From the NCBI RefSeq assembly GCF_026552795.1, contig NZ_JANFPI010000001.1:744001-808000 (forward strand): a stretch of DNA of 64,000 nt, in the 5' to 3' direction. Each line of letters opens with the position of its first letter. Within the stretch, counting starts at the first letter, position 1. Made by a program: the position numbers and the translations under genes. The notes beneath the pieces were generated by a model. That model was not told where the DNA came from, searched no databases, and saw only the letters and a program-made list of their open reading frames with translations. The DNA is from Ectorhizobium quercum. Its GTDB lineage: Bacteria; Pseudomonadota; Alphaproteobacteria; Rhizobiales; Rhizobiaceae. Of the stretch, positions 18,596 through 27,279 are shown in pieces.

Positions 18596-21500
18596 TCAGT
18601 TCGCCAGCACCCGTTGCGGCGGGAAGGCGATCTCGACCAGCGTTCCCTCGTTCGGCGCCGACTGGATGACGAAGCTCGCCCGGTTGGCCTCGGTCATGGC
18701 CTTGGTCAGCGGCAGGCCCAGTCCCGTTCCTTCGCCCCGCTTCTGCTGGCTGGACGTGATCTGTCGGAAGGGCTTCATAGCCTGTTCGAGTTCCGCCCGC
18801 GTCATCCCGATGCCGGTGTCGCGGATGCGCAGCGAGACGCTGCCGTTCGCCTCGTAAGAGGTCGAGACCACGATCTGCCCGCCGGCGGGCGTGAAGCGGA
18901 TCGAGTTCGCCAATATGTTCAGCACGATCTGCTTGATGGAGCGCATGTCGGCGACGACTGCCGGCACCGCCTGCGAAAGCGCCGTGCGGATGATGACGCG
19001 CTGGCCGTTCGCCTGCGGCTGCACCAGCGACACGGCCTCGGCGATGGTCTCGTTCAGGCTGACCGCCGTGAAATCGAGTTCCATCTCGCCGGCCTCGATC
19101 TTGGAAATATCGAGCAGGTCGTTGACGATGTCGAGCACATGCCGGCCGGAGCGGCCGATGTCGTTGGCATATTCGACATAGCGCGGATGGCCGATCGGGC
19201 CGAAATGCTCGGAGGCGAGCAGGTCGGCAAAGCCGATGATCGCATTCAGCGGCGTGCGGATCTCATGGCTCACCCGCGCCAGAAAATCGGTCTTGTGGGC
19301 ATTGGCGGTCTCGGCGGCGCGCTTGGCGTTGCGCAGTTCCTCCTCGGAGCGCTTCCACTGGGTTATGTCGCGGATGACCGCGCAATAGCCGTTCGAGGAG
19401 GTCAGGCGCCCGATGGTCATGAACAGCGGCAGGAAGCCGCCGGACGCCTCGCGGCCGATCACCTCGCGGCCGTCGTTCAGGACGCTCATGACGCCGTTGC
19501 CGGACAGGCCGGAAAGATAATCGGCAACGGCGCGTTGGCTTTCATGCGCAAAGAGCATCACGAAGGGTTTGCCGCGCGTTTCATCGTTGTCGTAGTTGAA
19601 GAGGGCGCTGGCCGAGCGGTTCATGGAGCGGATGTCGCCGTCCGCACCGAGAATGACGACCCCGTCGGTCGCCGTCTCGAGGATAGAGCGCAACTCGTCG
19701 GTCTCGACACGCAGCCGGGCGATTTCCGAGGCGTCCGTGTCCGGCACGGTGGCCTCGGGCGCGGGCAGGTCCGTGGTTTCGCTCTGGTCGCGCTCGACCG
19801 GCATCAGCGCCAGCAGCAGCGCGGAGGTGTTTTCCCAGCGCACGGATTGTAGCCGGGCGGTGACGGGAACCACCTCGTCATCGGCGCAGACGACCATCAT
19901 CGTGCCGGTCGCAAGCTCCTTGCCGTCGAGGTCGGCCCGTTGCAGCAGGGCGTCGAGCCCGCCCACCTCGCGAACCGCGTCGAGGTTCTCGTAACCCGTC
20001 AGCCGCAGGAATTCCGGATTGGCATGGTAAAGGACGTCGCCGGCGAGGACGAGCAGGGCCACCGGCATCTGCGCCAGAATGGCCGGCGTCAGCCCGTCCG
20101 CCTGCGGGTCGCGCTGAACCGGAACGAAGGGCTCTTCCGGCGCCTGTTCGGCGAACGCGGCCGGCGCCGGCGTTTCGGCGGTTTCGGTATCCGGTTCGTC
20201 GACGGTCTCCGCAGGGCCGGGAACGCCGGCTTCCGCAGCCGGCTGGTCGTCTTCCGTCTCTCCGTCTTCGTGCTGCTGCAAGGATTCGAGCTTGCGGCCG
20301 ATTTCCTGGAAGGCCGCCTGTTCTCCGGGCGTCAGATTGTCCGTCGCCCGGCTGCGGTGCTGCTCGAGGCTGATGATCTTGTCGGAAAGACGCCGTCCCG
20401 CATTCTCGGAGACGCGCAGCGCCGGCGGTTCCGCCGACGGCCATTCGTTTTCGCCCTCGTCGGGAGCGGTCTCCTCGGCAGCATCGTCCGTTTCATCTAC
20501 GGATGCGGGAGAAATTTCCTCGGCGGCCTCGCCTTCCGCGGCAGCCTCGTCTTCCCGGGCGATGTCCGCGACCTCATCGGAGGGTGCGGCAGCGGCCGGT
20601 TCGTCTTCGGGAATGATCTCGGGGTCGGCCATGCTCTCCGCAACGGACGGCGCCTGGTCGAAAGCGGGTTCTTCGGCAATCGGCGCTTCTTCCGCCAAAG
20701 TATCGGCAGCCGCTGCGCCGTCACCCGATGCGGTGCCGATCGTCAGGCCGATGCCGTCCGGATCATCCACGGCGTCGCCCGGGCGGACGATGCCGAAGCC
20801 GCGGAAGCCGTCGAATTCCCGTGTCCGGCTATAGGCGGGCAGGGCCGCCAGATCGACGGGAACCTTCAGCCGCGTGCCCTGCACCGGCCACAGCACGGTC
20901 TTGCCCGACCATGTATCGCGCCGCGCCAGCACTTCGCTGATCTTCCCGTCTCCGTCGAGCCCGTAGCGGGTGGCGAGATCGGCGAAGGACCGGCCGGTGA
21001 TATCCGCCGCCTGGGGGCCGACCGCATCGGCGAACTCGCCCGACACGTCGCTGAAACGCCCTTCCGCATCGGTCTTCCAGACGAAGCGGAAGGTGCGGCG
21101 GGCCGGATCGAAGGTAAATGCCGGTTCGGCACCGGGCGTGTCGTCCGCAATGGGAGCCGATGCCGGGACGGCCGGGTCTTCCGCCGCGACGGGCGTCTGC
21201 GTATCGGCGGTGCTTTCCTCGTTTATTCCATCGGAAGACGCGGCTTCCGCGCCGTCTTCGCCGGCGGTGCCGGGCGCGGCGGCGTCGAAGGATTGCGCCA
21301 CGGCGTCGTCCGGTTCCGCCACGGGAACGGCCGGCGGCGGCTCGGCCTCGGCTTCCGGCTCGACGATGAGGATCAGGTGCAAGCCATCGGCGATCCGCGC
21401 CGCGGCGGAGGGCAGGTGGCCGCGCACCGTGGGAACGGGGCGCTTGACGAGGCCCGCCGGGTCTTCCGCCGCCAGCGTCACGAGCGTGCGGGCGGTGTGC

Positions 21501-22009
21501 GGCGTCACGCCCAGATCGGCAAAGCCGGCCGAAGCGGCGATCAGGCCGCCCTCGGCGTCGAGCACCGCCATATGGGTATCGTCGTCGTCGAGGCCGGCCA
21601 GCATCTGCTGCGCCCGGTTTTCGGTGTTCGCCTGCGCCGTGTCGCCCGGAACGGAAAGGAGAAGCGCCCTTTCGCCGTCGTCGAGAGTGATGACCTCGGC
21701 GGTGGCGTTCACCGTGGCGCTGCGGAAGCTCGTTGCGATCCGCATCAGGAAGGAGCGGCTCTCGCCCGGTTCCGCCAGGCGGCTTGCCGAGGCCTGAAGC
21801 TGGCGGAAGAAAACCGAAAGCCGGTCTGGCCCCTGCTCGATGAAGTCGTAGACGGAGGAAAAGTCGAACAGGGCCGCACCCGCGCCATTGGCCCACAGGG
21901 CCTGCTCCATCCCCGTCGAAAACAGCGCAAGCGCGTCGCCGGCGGCATAATGCGCGCGCACCTTTTCATGAACGGCGATGTCTATGAACGGATAGTAAGC
22001 GGCGACCAT
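18596..22009 (-). CDS. Large PAS-domain sensor histidine kinase (PleC/DivJ/CbrA type)
   Basis: A 1137-residue cytoplasmic histidine kinase without obvious membrane segments. The N-terminal 220 residues form a PAS-like region. It is followed by a long acidic, Ala/Glu/Pro-rich low-complexity stretch (about 220-300 and again 430-640) and PAS domains at about 320-400, 665-750 and 775-890. The H-box VSHEIRTPLNAIIGF has the phospho-acceptor near His915. The ATPase domain has the N-box NILANSIRF, DTGIGM and GEGTGLGLPL. The dimerisation region resembles the DivJ/PleC/PdhS group that acts on DivK and so on CtrA; CbrA of Sinorhizobium is the likely counterpart, though I do not assign the symbol. No receiver domain is attached. 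A TTAA-N7-TTAA box lies 34 bases upstream. Confidence 0.88.
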   Translation of the reverse strand: MVAAYYPFIDIAVHEKVRAHYAAGDALALFSTGMEQALWANGAGAALFDFSSVYDFIEQGPDRLSVFFRQLQASASRLAEPGESRSFLMRIATSFRSATVNATAEVITLDDGERALLLSVPGDTAQANTENRAQQMLAGLDDDDTHMAVLDAEGGLIAASAGFADLGVTPHTARTLVTLAAEDPAGLVKRPVPTVRGHLPSAAARIADGLHLILIVEPEAEAEPPPAVPVAEPDDAVAQSFDAAAPGTAGEDGAEAASSDGINEESTADTQTPVAAEDPAVPASAPIADDTPGAEPAFTFDPARRTFRFVWKTDAEGRFSDVSGEFADAVGPQAADITGRSFADLATRYGLDGDGKISEVLARRDTWSGKTVLWPVQGTRLKVPVDLAALPAYSRTREFDGFRGFGIVRPGDAVDDPDGIGLTIGTASGDGAAAADTLAEEAPIAEEPAFDQAPSVAESMADPEIIPEDEPAAAAPSDEVADIAREDEAAAEGEAAEEISPASVDETDDAAEETAPDEGENEWPSAEPPALRVSENAGRRLSDKIISLEQHRSRATDNLTPGEQAAFQEIGRKLESLQQHEDGETEDDQPAAEAGVPGPAETVDEPDTETAETPAPAAFAEQAPEEPFVPVQRDPQADGLTPAILAQMPVALLVLAGDVLYHANPEFLRLTGYENLDAVREVGGLDALLQRADLDGKELATGTMMVVCADDEVVPVTARLQSVRWENTSALLLALMPVERDQSETTDLPAPEATVPDTDASEIARLRVETDELRSILETATDGVVILGADGDIRSMNRSASALFNYDNDETRGKPFVMLFAHESQRAVADYLSGLSGNGVMSVLNDGREVIGREASGGFLPLFMTIGRLTSSNGYCAVIRDITQWKRSEEELRNAKRAAETANAHKTDFLARVSHEIRTPLNAIIGFADLLASEHFGPIGHPRYVEYANDIGRSGRHVLDIVNDLLDISKIEAGEMELDFTAVSLNETIAEAVSLVQPQANGQRVIIRTALSQAVPAVVADMRSIKQIVLNILANSIRFTPAGGQIVVSTSYEANGSVSLRIRDTGIGMTRAELEQAMKPFRQITSSQQKRGEGTGLGLPLTKAMTEANRASFVIQSAPNEGTLVEIAFPPQRVLAN

Positions 22010-22042
22010 GAGTGACCTGTCGAGGTTCCTGCGAGACTGAAA

Positions 22043-22057
22043 TTAACAGATTGTTAA
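22043..22057. promoter_or_regulatory. CtrA-type binding site upstream of the kinase gene
   Basis: TTAA-CAGATTG-TTAA, a perfect match to the CtrA half-site pair, with TTAAC on the minus strand. It lies 34 bases before the kinase ATG, a suitable place for direct control of that promoter. With the site at 18402 it is one of only two perfect matches I found in the window. Confidence 0.55.
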
Positions 22058-22236
22058 TAGCTTTGCACGCCCCCCGGGTCCATCGGCCCGCCGGTTCATT
22101 CGGCCAACAGGGTTAACCGGCGCCGGCGGCTTCCGGTCCGGCGCATTTTTTTGTAGAATGCGCTGCGTCGAGGCTTGCAAAACCGGCAAACACCTCGTAT
22201 GTGACGGCCCGTAACGCCCCCGTGGCGTTTCGATGT

Positions 22237-22313
22237 GCGGTTGTAGCTCAGTTGGTTAGAGCGCAGGTTTGTGGCACCTGAGGTCGCTGGTTCAACTCCA
22301 GCCAACCGTACCA
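22237..22313 (+). tRNA. tRNA-His(GTG)
   Basis: A 77-base cloverleaf with encoded CCA. The acceptor stem GCGGTTG pairs with CAACCGT (one G-T pair). The D-arm is AGCTCAGTTGGTTAGAGC. The anticodon stem CAGGT/ACCTG encloses TTGTGGC, giving anticodon GTG. The T-arm GCTGG TTCAACT CCAGC is intact. The base before the acceptor is T rather than G, and the discriminator is A, so the tRNA lacks the usual G-1:C73 identity pair. This is a known trait of many alphaproteobacterial tRNA-His. Confidence 0.97.
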
Positions 22314-22589
22314 TTTTCTCCGATAATAGCGAGATGATTGGCAGGCTTTTGTCGCAGACGGCCCGGTTTGGGTTGGCGTCTCCGGCATGTCCATGCCGCC
22401 GTCCTGACAGGCGCCATAGCCCGGACGATGGCCGTTCCCCCTGGTGCTTCGGCGGCGATGTCGAGGTCGAACGTGCCGCCCGCGATCGCCCCGGCACAGC
22501 ACGCAGCCGGGCCCGGATTGCCTTTCACATCCGCAGCCGAGGCTAAAAAAGGGGTTTACCTTTGGCTCCGGGACCGGCAAATTCGGGGC
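22314..22589. other. Gap between tRNA-His and the mannosylfructose cluster
   Basis: About 276 bases. The frame of the following hydrolase is open through it (to an ATG at 22338), but the translation there looks like random Arg/Ala/Pro-rich sequence, not like the family. No direct repeat of the tRNA 3' end was found downstream of the cluster. The cluster promoter is presumably here; I cannot identify it. Confidence 0.4.
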
Positions 22590-24131
22590 ATGTATGCATC
22601 GCACGGCTTTCTCCGCTCAGACATCGGCGACGTTGACGTGGTTTATCACGAGGGCATTTATCATCTCTTCCATCTCGTGCTGCCGAACCACGACTTCATC
22701 GCCCATGCGGTCAGTTCCGACGGATTTTCCTGGCGGCGCGTGAAGAACGCGTTTTTCGTCGGCGATCCGGGCGCATGGGACGACGACATGCTCTGGACCA
22801 TGCATGTCACTCCCGATCCCGACCGGCCGGGCCAGTGGCGGATGTTCTATACCGGCCTGACCCGTGCGGAATTCGGCCGGGTCCAGCGGGTCGGCATGGC
22901 GCGATCCTCGGATCTCTATGCGTGGACACGATGCGATGCGTCCTATCCGCTGGAGATCGGCGGCCCGCATTATGAATCCGGCATCGACGAGGGGCGTAAC
23001 TGGGTCAGCTTCCGCGATCCGTTCTTCTTTCACGAACCCGAAACGGGCGCGCGCCTGCTGCTGGCCGCGGCGCGGACGAAGAACGGGCCGGTGATCCGCC
23101 GCGGCTGCGTGGGACTGGCCCGCGAGGTCGCCCCCGACCGCTTCGAATTCGGCCCGCCGCTGCACCGCCCCGGCCTCTATGACGACATCGAGGTGCCGAA
23201 CCTCTTCCATTTCCACGACCGCTATTACCTGATGGGGTCGATCCGCGAGGATACCAAGATCCACTATTGGTATTCGGATCGCATCGAGGGCCCTTACGAG
23301 AACTTCAGCGACGATGTGCTCCTGCCGCACGGCAATTATGCCGGCCGCATCTGCCGGGCCGGGGATCGGCTGCTGCTGTTCAGCTTCTTCAGCAAGACCG
23401 AACTGCTCATCAATGGCCGCGAATTCATCAAGAGGCTGCTGCCGCCGCCCAAGGAGATCGTCGCCCTTCCCGATGGCCGGCTCAGGCTGAAATCCTATCA
23501 TGGCTTCGACGGCCTGGTTACGAGCAGCCTGACGCTCGGCACCGCGGCGGAGTGCCGGCTGCTCTGCGGCAATTCCACGGCCCGGGCCGAGACCCGCGAC
23601 GATAGCCTGTTCATCGCCAGCAAGAGCGGTTTCGAGGCCTTCATGCTGCCCGGCCAGTACGACGAATTCCGCCTGCGTGCCGCGATGACGCTCGAGGGGC
23701 CGGGCAAGACCGGCCTGGTCTTGCGGGCAAACAACGAGGGCGACGGCTACTACCTGTCGCTCGACTACATGAACGGCATCGTCCAGATGCGCGCCTGGGG
23801 TGCCAATCCCACGCCCGAATTCGAGCATGCCTTCCGCTACAATTCGTTGCAGGAGGCGCGCCTGCACAGCTCCGCCGGCACATGGCAGATAGAGGTGGTC
23901 GCGCACGGCACCTATCTGGAAGTGTCCGTCGATGGCCATGTGGTCCTGAGCCTGGTCGACGACAGCTTCCTCTCCGGCGCCGTGGGCTTCTATGTCGAGT
24001 CCGCGACGCTCGGCCTGAAAGGCGTCACGATCGAGACCCTGAGCCGGCCGATGAGCGAACATGCGCCCGAGATGGTCTATACCGCGACCCAGGCGCCCGA
24101 GCTCCTGACCGGCGCAGGTGCGGGCGAATGA
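22590..24131 (+). CDS. GH32-like glycoside hydrolase of the mannosylfructose cluster
   Basis: About 513 residues, with the layout of GH32/GH68-type enzymes: a five-bladed propeller (residues 1-330) and a C-terminal beta-sandwich (about 340-500, including TGLVLRANNEGDGYYLSLDY). The GDVDVVYHEGIYHLFH segment takes the place of the N-terminal nucleophile region. RDP (142-144, in SFRDPFFF) and EVP (201-203, in DIEVPNLFHF) match the stabiliser and acid/base motifs. No signal peptide is visible with the ATG at 22590, so it is probably cytoplasmic. It overlaps the phosphatase gene by 4 bases (ATGA). Given its neighbours it may cleave or remodel mannosylfructose or sucrose; this is inference. The start is uncertain. 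Confidence 0.75.
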   Translation: MYASHGFLRSDIGDVDVVYHEGIYHLFHLVLPNHDFIAHAVSSDGFSWRRVKNAFFVGDPGAWDDDMLWTMHVTPDPDRPGQWRMFYTGLTRAEFGRVQRVGMARSSDLYAWTRCDASYPLEIGGPHYESGIDEGRNWVSFRDPFFFHEPETGARLLLAAARTKNGPVIRRGCVGLAREVAPDRFEFGPPLHRPGLYDDIEVPNLFHFHDRYYLMGSIREDTKIHYWYSDRIEGPYENFSDDVLLPHGNYAGRICRAGDRLLLFSFFSKTELLINGREFIKRLLPPPKEIVALPDGRLRLKSYHGFDGLVTSSLTLGTAAECRLLCGNSTARAETRDDSLFIASKSGFEAFMLPGQYDEFRLRAAMTLEGPGKTGLVLRANNEGDGYYLSLDYMNGIVQMRAWGANPTPEFEHAFRYNSLQEARLHSSAGTWQIEVVAHGTYLEVSVDGHVVLSLVDDSFLSGAVGFYVESATLGLKGVTIETLSRPMSEHAPEMVYTATQAPELLTGAGAGE

Positions 24132-24865
24132 GCGGGGAACCCGGCGAGGGCCCCTGGCTGCTGGTCAGCGATGTCGACGATACGCTGACCGGAGACCGGC
24201 GCGCGCTGGAGCAATTCTGGGCGGCCGTCAGGCGTCATCCCGACCGGTTGCGGCTGGCGCTGAACTCGTCGCGGCCGGCGGCCAGCGTCGATGCGACCCT
24301 GGCCAGCGAATTTCCGGCGGATTTCGCGCCGGATGCGATCATCACCGGCATGGGCACCCAAATCCGCGTGGGCGGCGCCTGGCTTTCGGACTGGACCGCC
24401 CGCTTCGACCGCTGGCCGGGCGAGGCCGTCTTCGCCCTTGCCACGGAGATGGGCTTTGTCCCCCACGCCGCCGAGTTCCTGACCGCCGGCAAGCTCAGTT
24501 TCGCCGCACCCGACCCCAATGCCCGCGCCCGGCTGCTGGATGCGCTCGCCGCGGCGGGCCTTCCGGTCCGGGCGGTCTTTTCGGGAGAAAGCGACCTCGA
24601 TCTGCTCGCGCCCGGCGCAGGAAAGGATGTGGCAGCGCAGTTTCTGGCCGAAAGACTCGGTATTCCGGCCGACCGGATGGTGGTTGCGGGTGACTCAGGC
24701 AACGATCTCGCTATGTTTGAGTTATCAGCCCGTGCCATTGCCGTCGGCAATGCGCGGCGGGAACTGATCGAGGCCATGCCTCCGGGCAAGACCTATCGAG
24801 CGCGGGCGCCTCATGCGGCAGGCGTCCTGGAGGGGCTCGTCGCGCTGGGTATCCTGCCCGGCTGA
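24128..24865 (+). CDS. mfppA: HAD-family mannosylfructose/sucrose-phosphate phosphatase
   Basis: A 245-residue HAD-IIB phosphatase related to sucrose-phosphate phosphatase. Motif I is SDVDDTLTGD, with the nucleophile Asp15 and acid/base Asp17. The middle contains ITGMGTQIRVGGAWLSDW, as in the plant-type enzyme. Motif IV is GDSGNDLAMFEL. The ATG overlaps the stop of the hydrolase gene. It should remove the phosphate from the product of the synthase encoded 30 bases downstream. The symbol follows the Agrobacterium pair mfpsA/mfppA; a sucrose-phosphate phosphatase role is possible. Confidence 0.75.
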   Translation: MSGEPGEGPWLLVSDVDDTLTGDRRALEQFWAAVRRHPDRLRLALNSSRPAASVDATLASEFPADFAPDAIITGMGTQIRVGGAWLSDWTARFDRWPGEAVFALATEMGFVPHAAEFLTAGKLSFAAPDPNARARLLDALAAAGLPVRAVFSGESDLDLLAPGAGKDVAAQFLAERLGIPADRMVVAGDSGNDLAMFELSARAIAVGNARRELIEAMPPGKTYRARAPHAAGVLEGLVALGILPG

Positions 24866-24895
24866 CCGTGCCGCACGACAAGAGGAGAGAAGAAC

Positions 24896-26182
24896 ATGAC
24901 GCAGCCGATCGGTTCGCTATTGATGATTTCGTTGCATGGCTATGTCGCGGGGTCGCCTGAGCTTGGCAAGCCCGATACCGGTGGCCAGGTGGTCTTTGTC
25001 CTCGAGCTTGCCAAGCGCTTCGCGCGGCTGGGCTACAAGGTCGATGTGATGACCCGGCGCTTCGAGGACCAGCCGGCCGAGGACGTCATCAACGACAACC
25101 TGCGGATCTGGCGTATCCCCTTCGGAGGGCCCGATTTCATCCGCAAGGAGGACATGCACGACTGGTATGGCGACTTCATCACCAACGCCCTTGCCGCCAT
25201 CCGCCGCCGCGGCCTGCGCTACGATGTGGTCAACAGCCATTATTGGGATGCCGGCGTCTGTGGGCAGAAGATCGCCGAGGAATTGCAGATCCCCCATATC
25301 CACACCCCTCATTCGCTCGGCTGGTGGAAAAGGCACGACATGCACGGCGCCACGGCGGAGGAGATGGCGGGCTATCGCTTCGAGGAGCGCATCCAGAAGG
25401 AATTCGTCCTTTACCGCAACTGCGACCATGTCATCGCGACCTCGGAGCAGCAGGTGGACCTGATCGTGGCCGAATACGCCCTGCCGCGCGAGCATGTCAC
25501 GATGATCCCGCCCGGCATCGACGAGAACCGCTTTACGCCCGCGACGCCCGACAAGGTGGCCGCGGCGCGCCAGCGTCTGAACATGGGGCCGAGCGATGTC
25601 TATGTCGTCGGCCGGGCGGCGGAGAACAAGGGCTATGACCTGATCATCCAGGCGCTGCCGGCCCTGAGGATCCTCCAGCCGGAGGCGCGGCTGGTTCTGG
25701 CGGTCGGCGGCAATTCCGAAGCCGATTTCGAGCTTATCGATACGTGGAAGGCGGTGGCCGCTGAAGCGGGCATTGCCGATTTCATCGACTGGCGCGGCTA
25801 CGTTCCCGACGAGGAACTGGTCGATTATTATCGCGCGCCCGGGGTCTTTGCGCTGCCCTCGCGTTACGAGCCATTCGGCATGACGGCCGTCGAGGCGATG
25901 GCCTGCGGCACGCCCACGGTGACGACGATCCACGGCGGCTTGCGCGAACAGGTCGAATTCGGCCGGCATGCGCTCGTGGCCGATCCGAAGCGGCCGGAGG
26001 AGTTCGCCGCGATGATCAACATGCCGATGCAATATCCCTGGCTGCGCGAGGTGCTGACCGTTGAGGGCGCGCGCTTTGCCCGCCGCGTCTTCGGCTGGAC
26101 AGGCATTGCGCGGCGAACCATCGCCGTCTTCGAGCAGTTCCGCGGTCGCTACGACGCCTATCAGGCCGACGTCGATCCATAA
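24896..26182 (+). CDS. mfpsA: Mannosylfructose-phosphate synthase (GT4 family)
   Basis: A 428-residue retaining GT4 glycosyltransferase of the sucrose-phosphate-synthase type. It starts at ATG after AGGAGAG. The acceptor-side motif DTGGQVVFVLELAKR is at residues 27-41, the NSHYWDAGV and TPHSLGWWKR segments follow, and the sugar-nucleotide motif is SRYEPFGMTAVEAMACGTPTV (E-x7-E). VGRAAENKGYDL is the donor-domain entry. The sequence closely resembles, as I recall it, the Agrobacterium enzyme that joins GDP-mannose to fructose-6-phosphate. The product after dephosphorylation, mannosylfructose, is a compatible solute. Discrimination from sucrose-phosphate synthase is not certain from motifs alone. 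Confidence 0.78.
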   Translation: MTQPIGSLLMISLHGYVAGSPELGKPDTGGQVVFVLELAKRFARLGYKVDVMTRRFEDQPAEDVINDNLRIWRIPFGGPDFIRKEDMHDWYGDFITNALAAIRRRGLRYDVVNSHYWDAGVCGQKIAEELQIPHIHTPHSLGWWKRHDMHGATAEEMAGYRFEERIQKEFVLYRNCDHVIATSEQQVDLIVAEYALPREHVTMIPPGIDENRFTPATPDKVAAARQRLNMGPSDVYVVGRAAENKGYDLIIQALPALRILQPEARLVLAVGGNSEADFELIDTWKAVAAEAGIADFIDWRGYVPDEELVDYYRAPGVFALPSRYEPFGMTAVEAMACGTPTVTTIHGGLREQVEFGRHALVADPKRPEEFAAMINMPMQYPWLREVLTVEGARFARRVFGWTGIARRTIAVFEQFRGRYDAYQADVDP

Positions 26183-26225
26183 TCCGGATTGCATGTCTGC
26201 ATGAGCGGCCGCAGCCTTTCGCATC

Positions 26226-26244
26226 GCCGCCGTTCCGGCTTTTT
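26226..26244 (+). terminator. Weak terminator after mfpsA
   Basis: GCCG, a 6-base loop, CGGC, then five Ts. The stem is only four base pairs, but the position, between convergent genes 44 bases after the stop, fits. Confidence 0.35.
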
Positions 26245-26274
26245 GTCGTCTTCGCGGTTCCCGCGTTGCGCCGG

Positions 26275-27156
26275 CTACTGGAAGATTTTCCGTTCGGCGC
26301 TCACCAGTTCCTGAATGAAGGTGGAGACGGCGCGCACGCGGGCAAGCTCGCGCGCGCTTTCGTGAAACGTGATCCAGTAGGCGCGCCGGATCGCCACGTC
26401 GGGCAGAAGCCGTCTCAGGTCGGGTGCATGCCGGGCGATGTAATTGTGCAGGATGCCGATGCCGGCGCCGGAGCGCACCGCCTCGAACTGCCCGGTGGCG
26501 GAGGAAATTTCCAGCGCCGCGTTCCAGTTGCGCATGATTTCGCCGGTAAAGTCCAGCGAGGCGGAATAGAGCAGGTCCTCGACATAGCCGACGCGGCGGT
26601 GGGCGCGCAGGTCGTCGATCGTGCCCGGCGCCGCCCGCCCGTCGAGATAGCGCCTGGCGGCATAGAGGCCGAGCGAATATTCGGTGAGTTTCGAGGAAAC
26701 GAGCCGGCCCTGCTCGGGGCGGTCGATGGTGATGGCGATATCCGCCTCGCGCCGCGACAGCGAGAAGGACCGCGGCACCGGCACCAGTTCTAGCTTCAAT
26801 TCCGGATGCCGTTCCGCAAGCCGCCCGAGGCGCGGCGCAAGAAAGGAGACGCCGAAGCCGTCCGGTGCCCCGATGCGCACCGTGCCGGAAATCGCCGCAT
26901 CCGTTCGCCCGAGGCTTGCCTGCGCGGCGAGCATTTCCGTTTCCATGCGTTCGGCGGCGGCCAGGAACCGCTCGCCCTGCTCGGTCATTTCGCAGCCCTG
27001 CGGGCGGCGCACGAAAAGCTGGGTGCCAAGCGCATTTTCCAGCGCCGAGACGCGTCGCGCCAGCGTGGCGTGGTTGACGCCGAGCCGGCGGGCGGCGGCG
27101 AGAAACTGGCCGCTGCGCGCCACGGCGAGGAACAGGCGAACGTCGTCCCAGTTCAT
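26275..27156 (-). CDS. LysR-family transcriptional regulator
   Basis: A 293-residue LysR regulator. The N-terminal winged helix-turn-helix is MNWDDVRLFLAVARSGQFLAAARRLGVNHATLARRVSALE. The substrate-binding domain follows from about residue 90. The ATG at 27156 has GGAG upstream and matches the family start; an ATG ten codons earlier is unlikely. It is divergent from mmsA, with 123 bases between the start codons, the classic LysR arrangement, so it probably controls mmsA. The effector is unknown. Confidence 0.9.
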   Translation of the reverse strand: MNWDDVRLFLAVARSGQFLAAARRLGVNHATLARRVSALENALGTQLFVRRPQGCEMTEQGERFLAAAERMETEMLAAQASLGRTDAAISGTVRIGAPDGFGVSFLAPRLGRLAERHPELKLELVPVPRSFSLSRREADIAITIDRPEQGRLVSSKLTEYSLGLYAARRYLDGRAAPGTIDDLRAHRRVGYVEDLLYSASLDFTGEIMRNWNAALEISSATGQFEAVRSGAGIGILHNYIARHAPDLRRLLPDVAIRRAYWITFHESARELARVRAVSTFIQELVSAERKIFQ

Positions 27157-27279
27157 GTGAGAGGCTCCAGGTGTCGAAAAATGCACAACGGTTACTTATA
27201 ACAGGCCATTGATTTGGCGTAAATTGAAGTGCAATCCTTATTCCATCAACAAACGCAATGAACCAGAAGGTGAGGAGCC

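Noticed and set aside
19940..22015. A 691-codon open frame on the plus strand opposite the histidine kinase
   Set aside because: It is an Arg/Gly-rich shadow frame caused by high GC; the minus-strand kinase has clear domains and motifs.
22237..26200. Genomic island integrated at tRNA-His
   Set aside because: The cluster starts near the tRNA, but I found no repeat of the tRNA 3' end downstream and no integrase.
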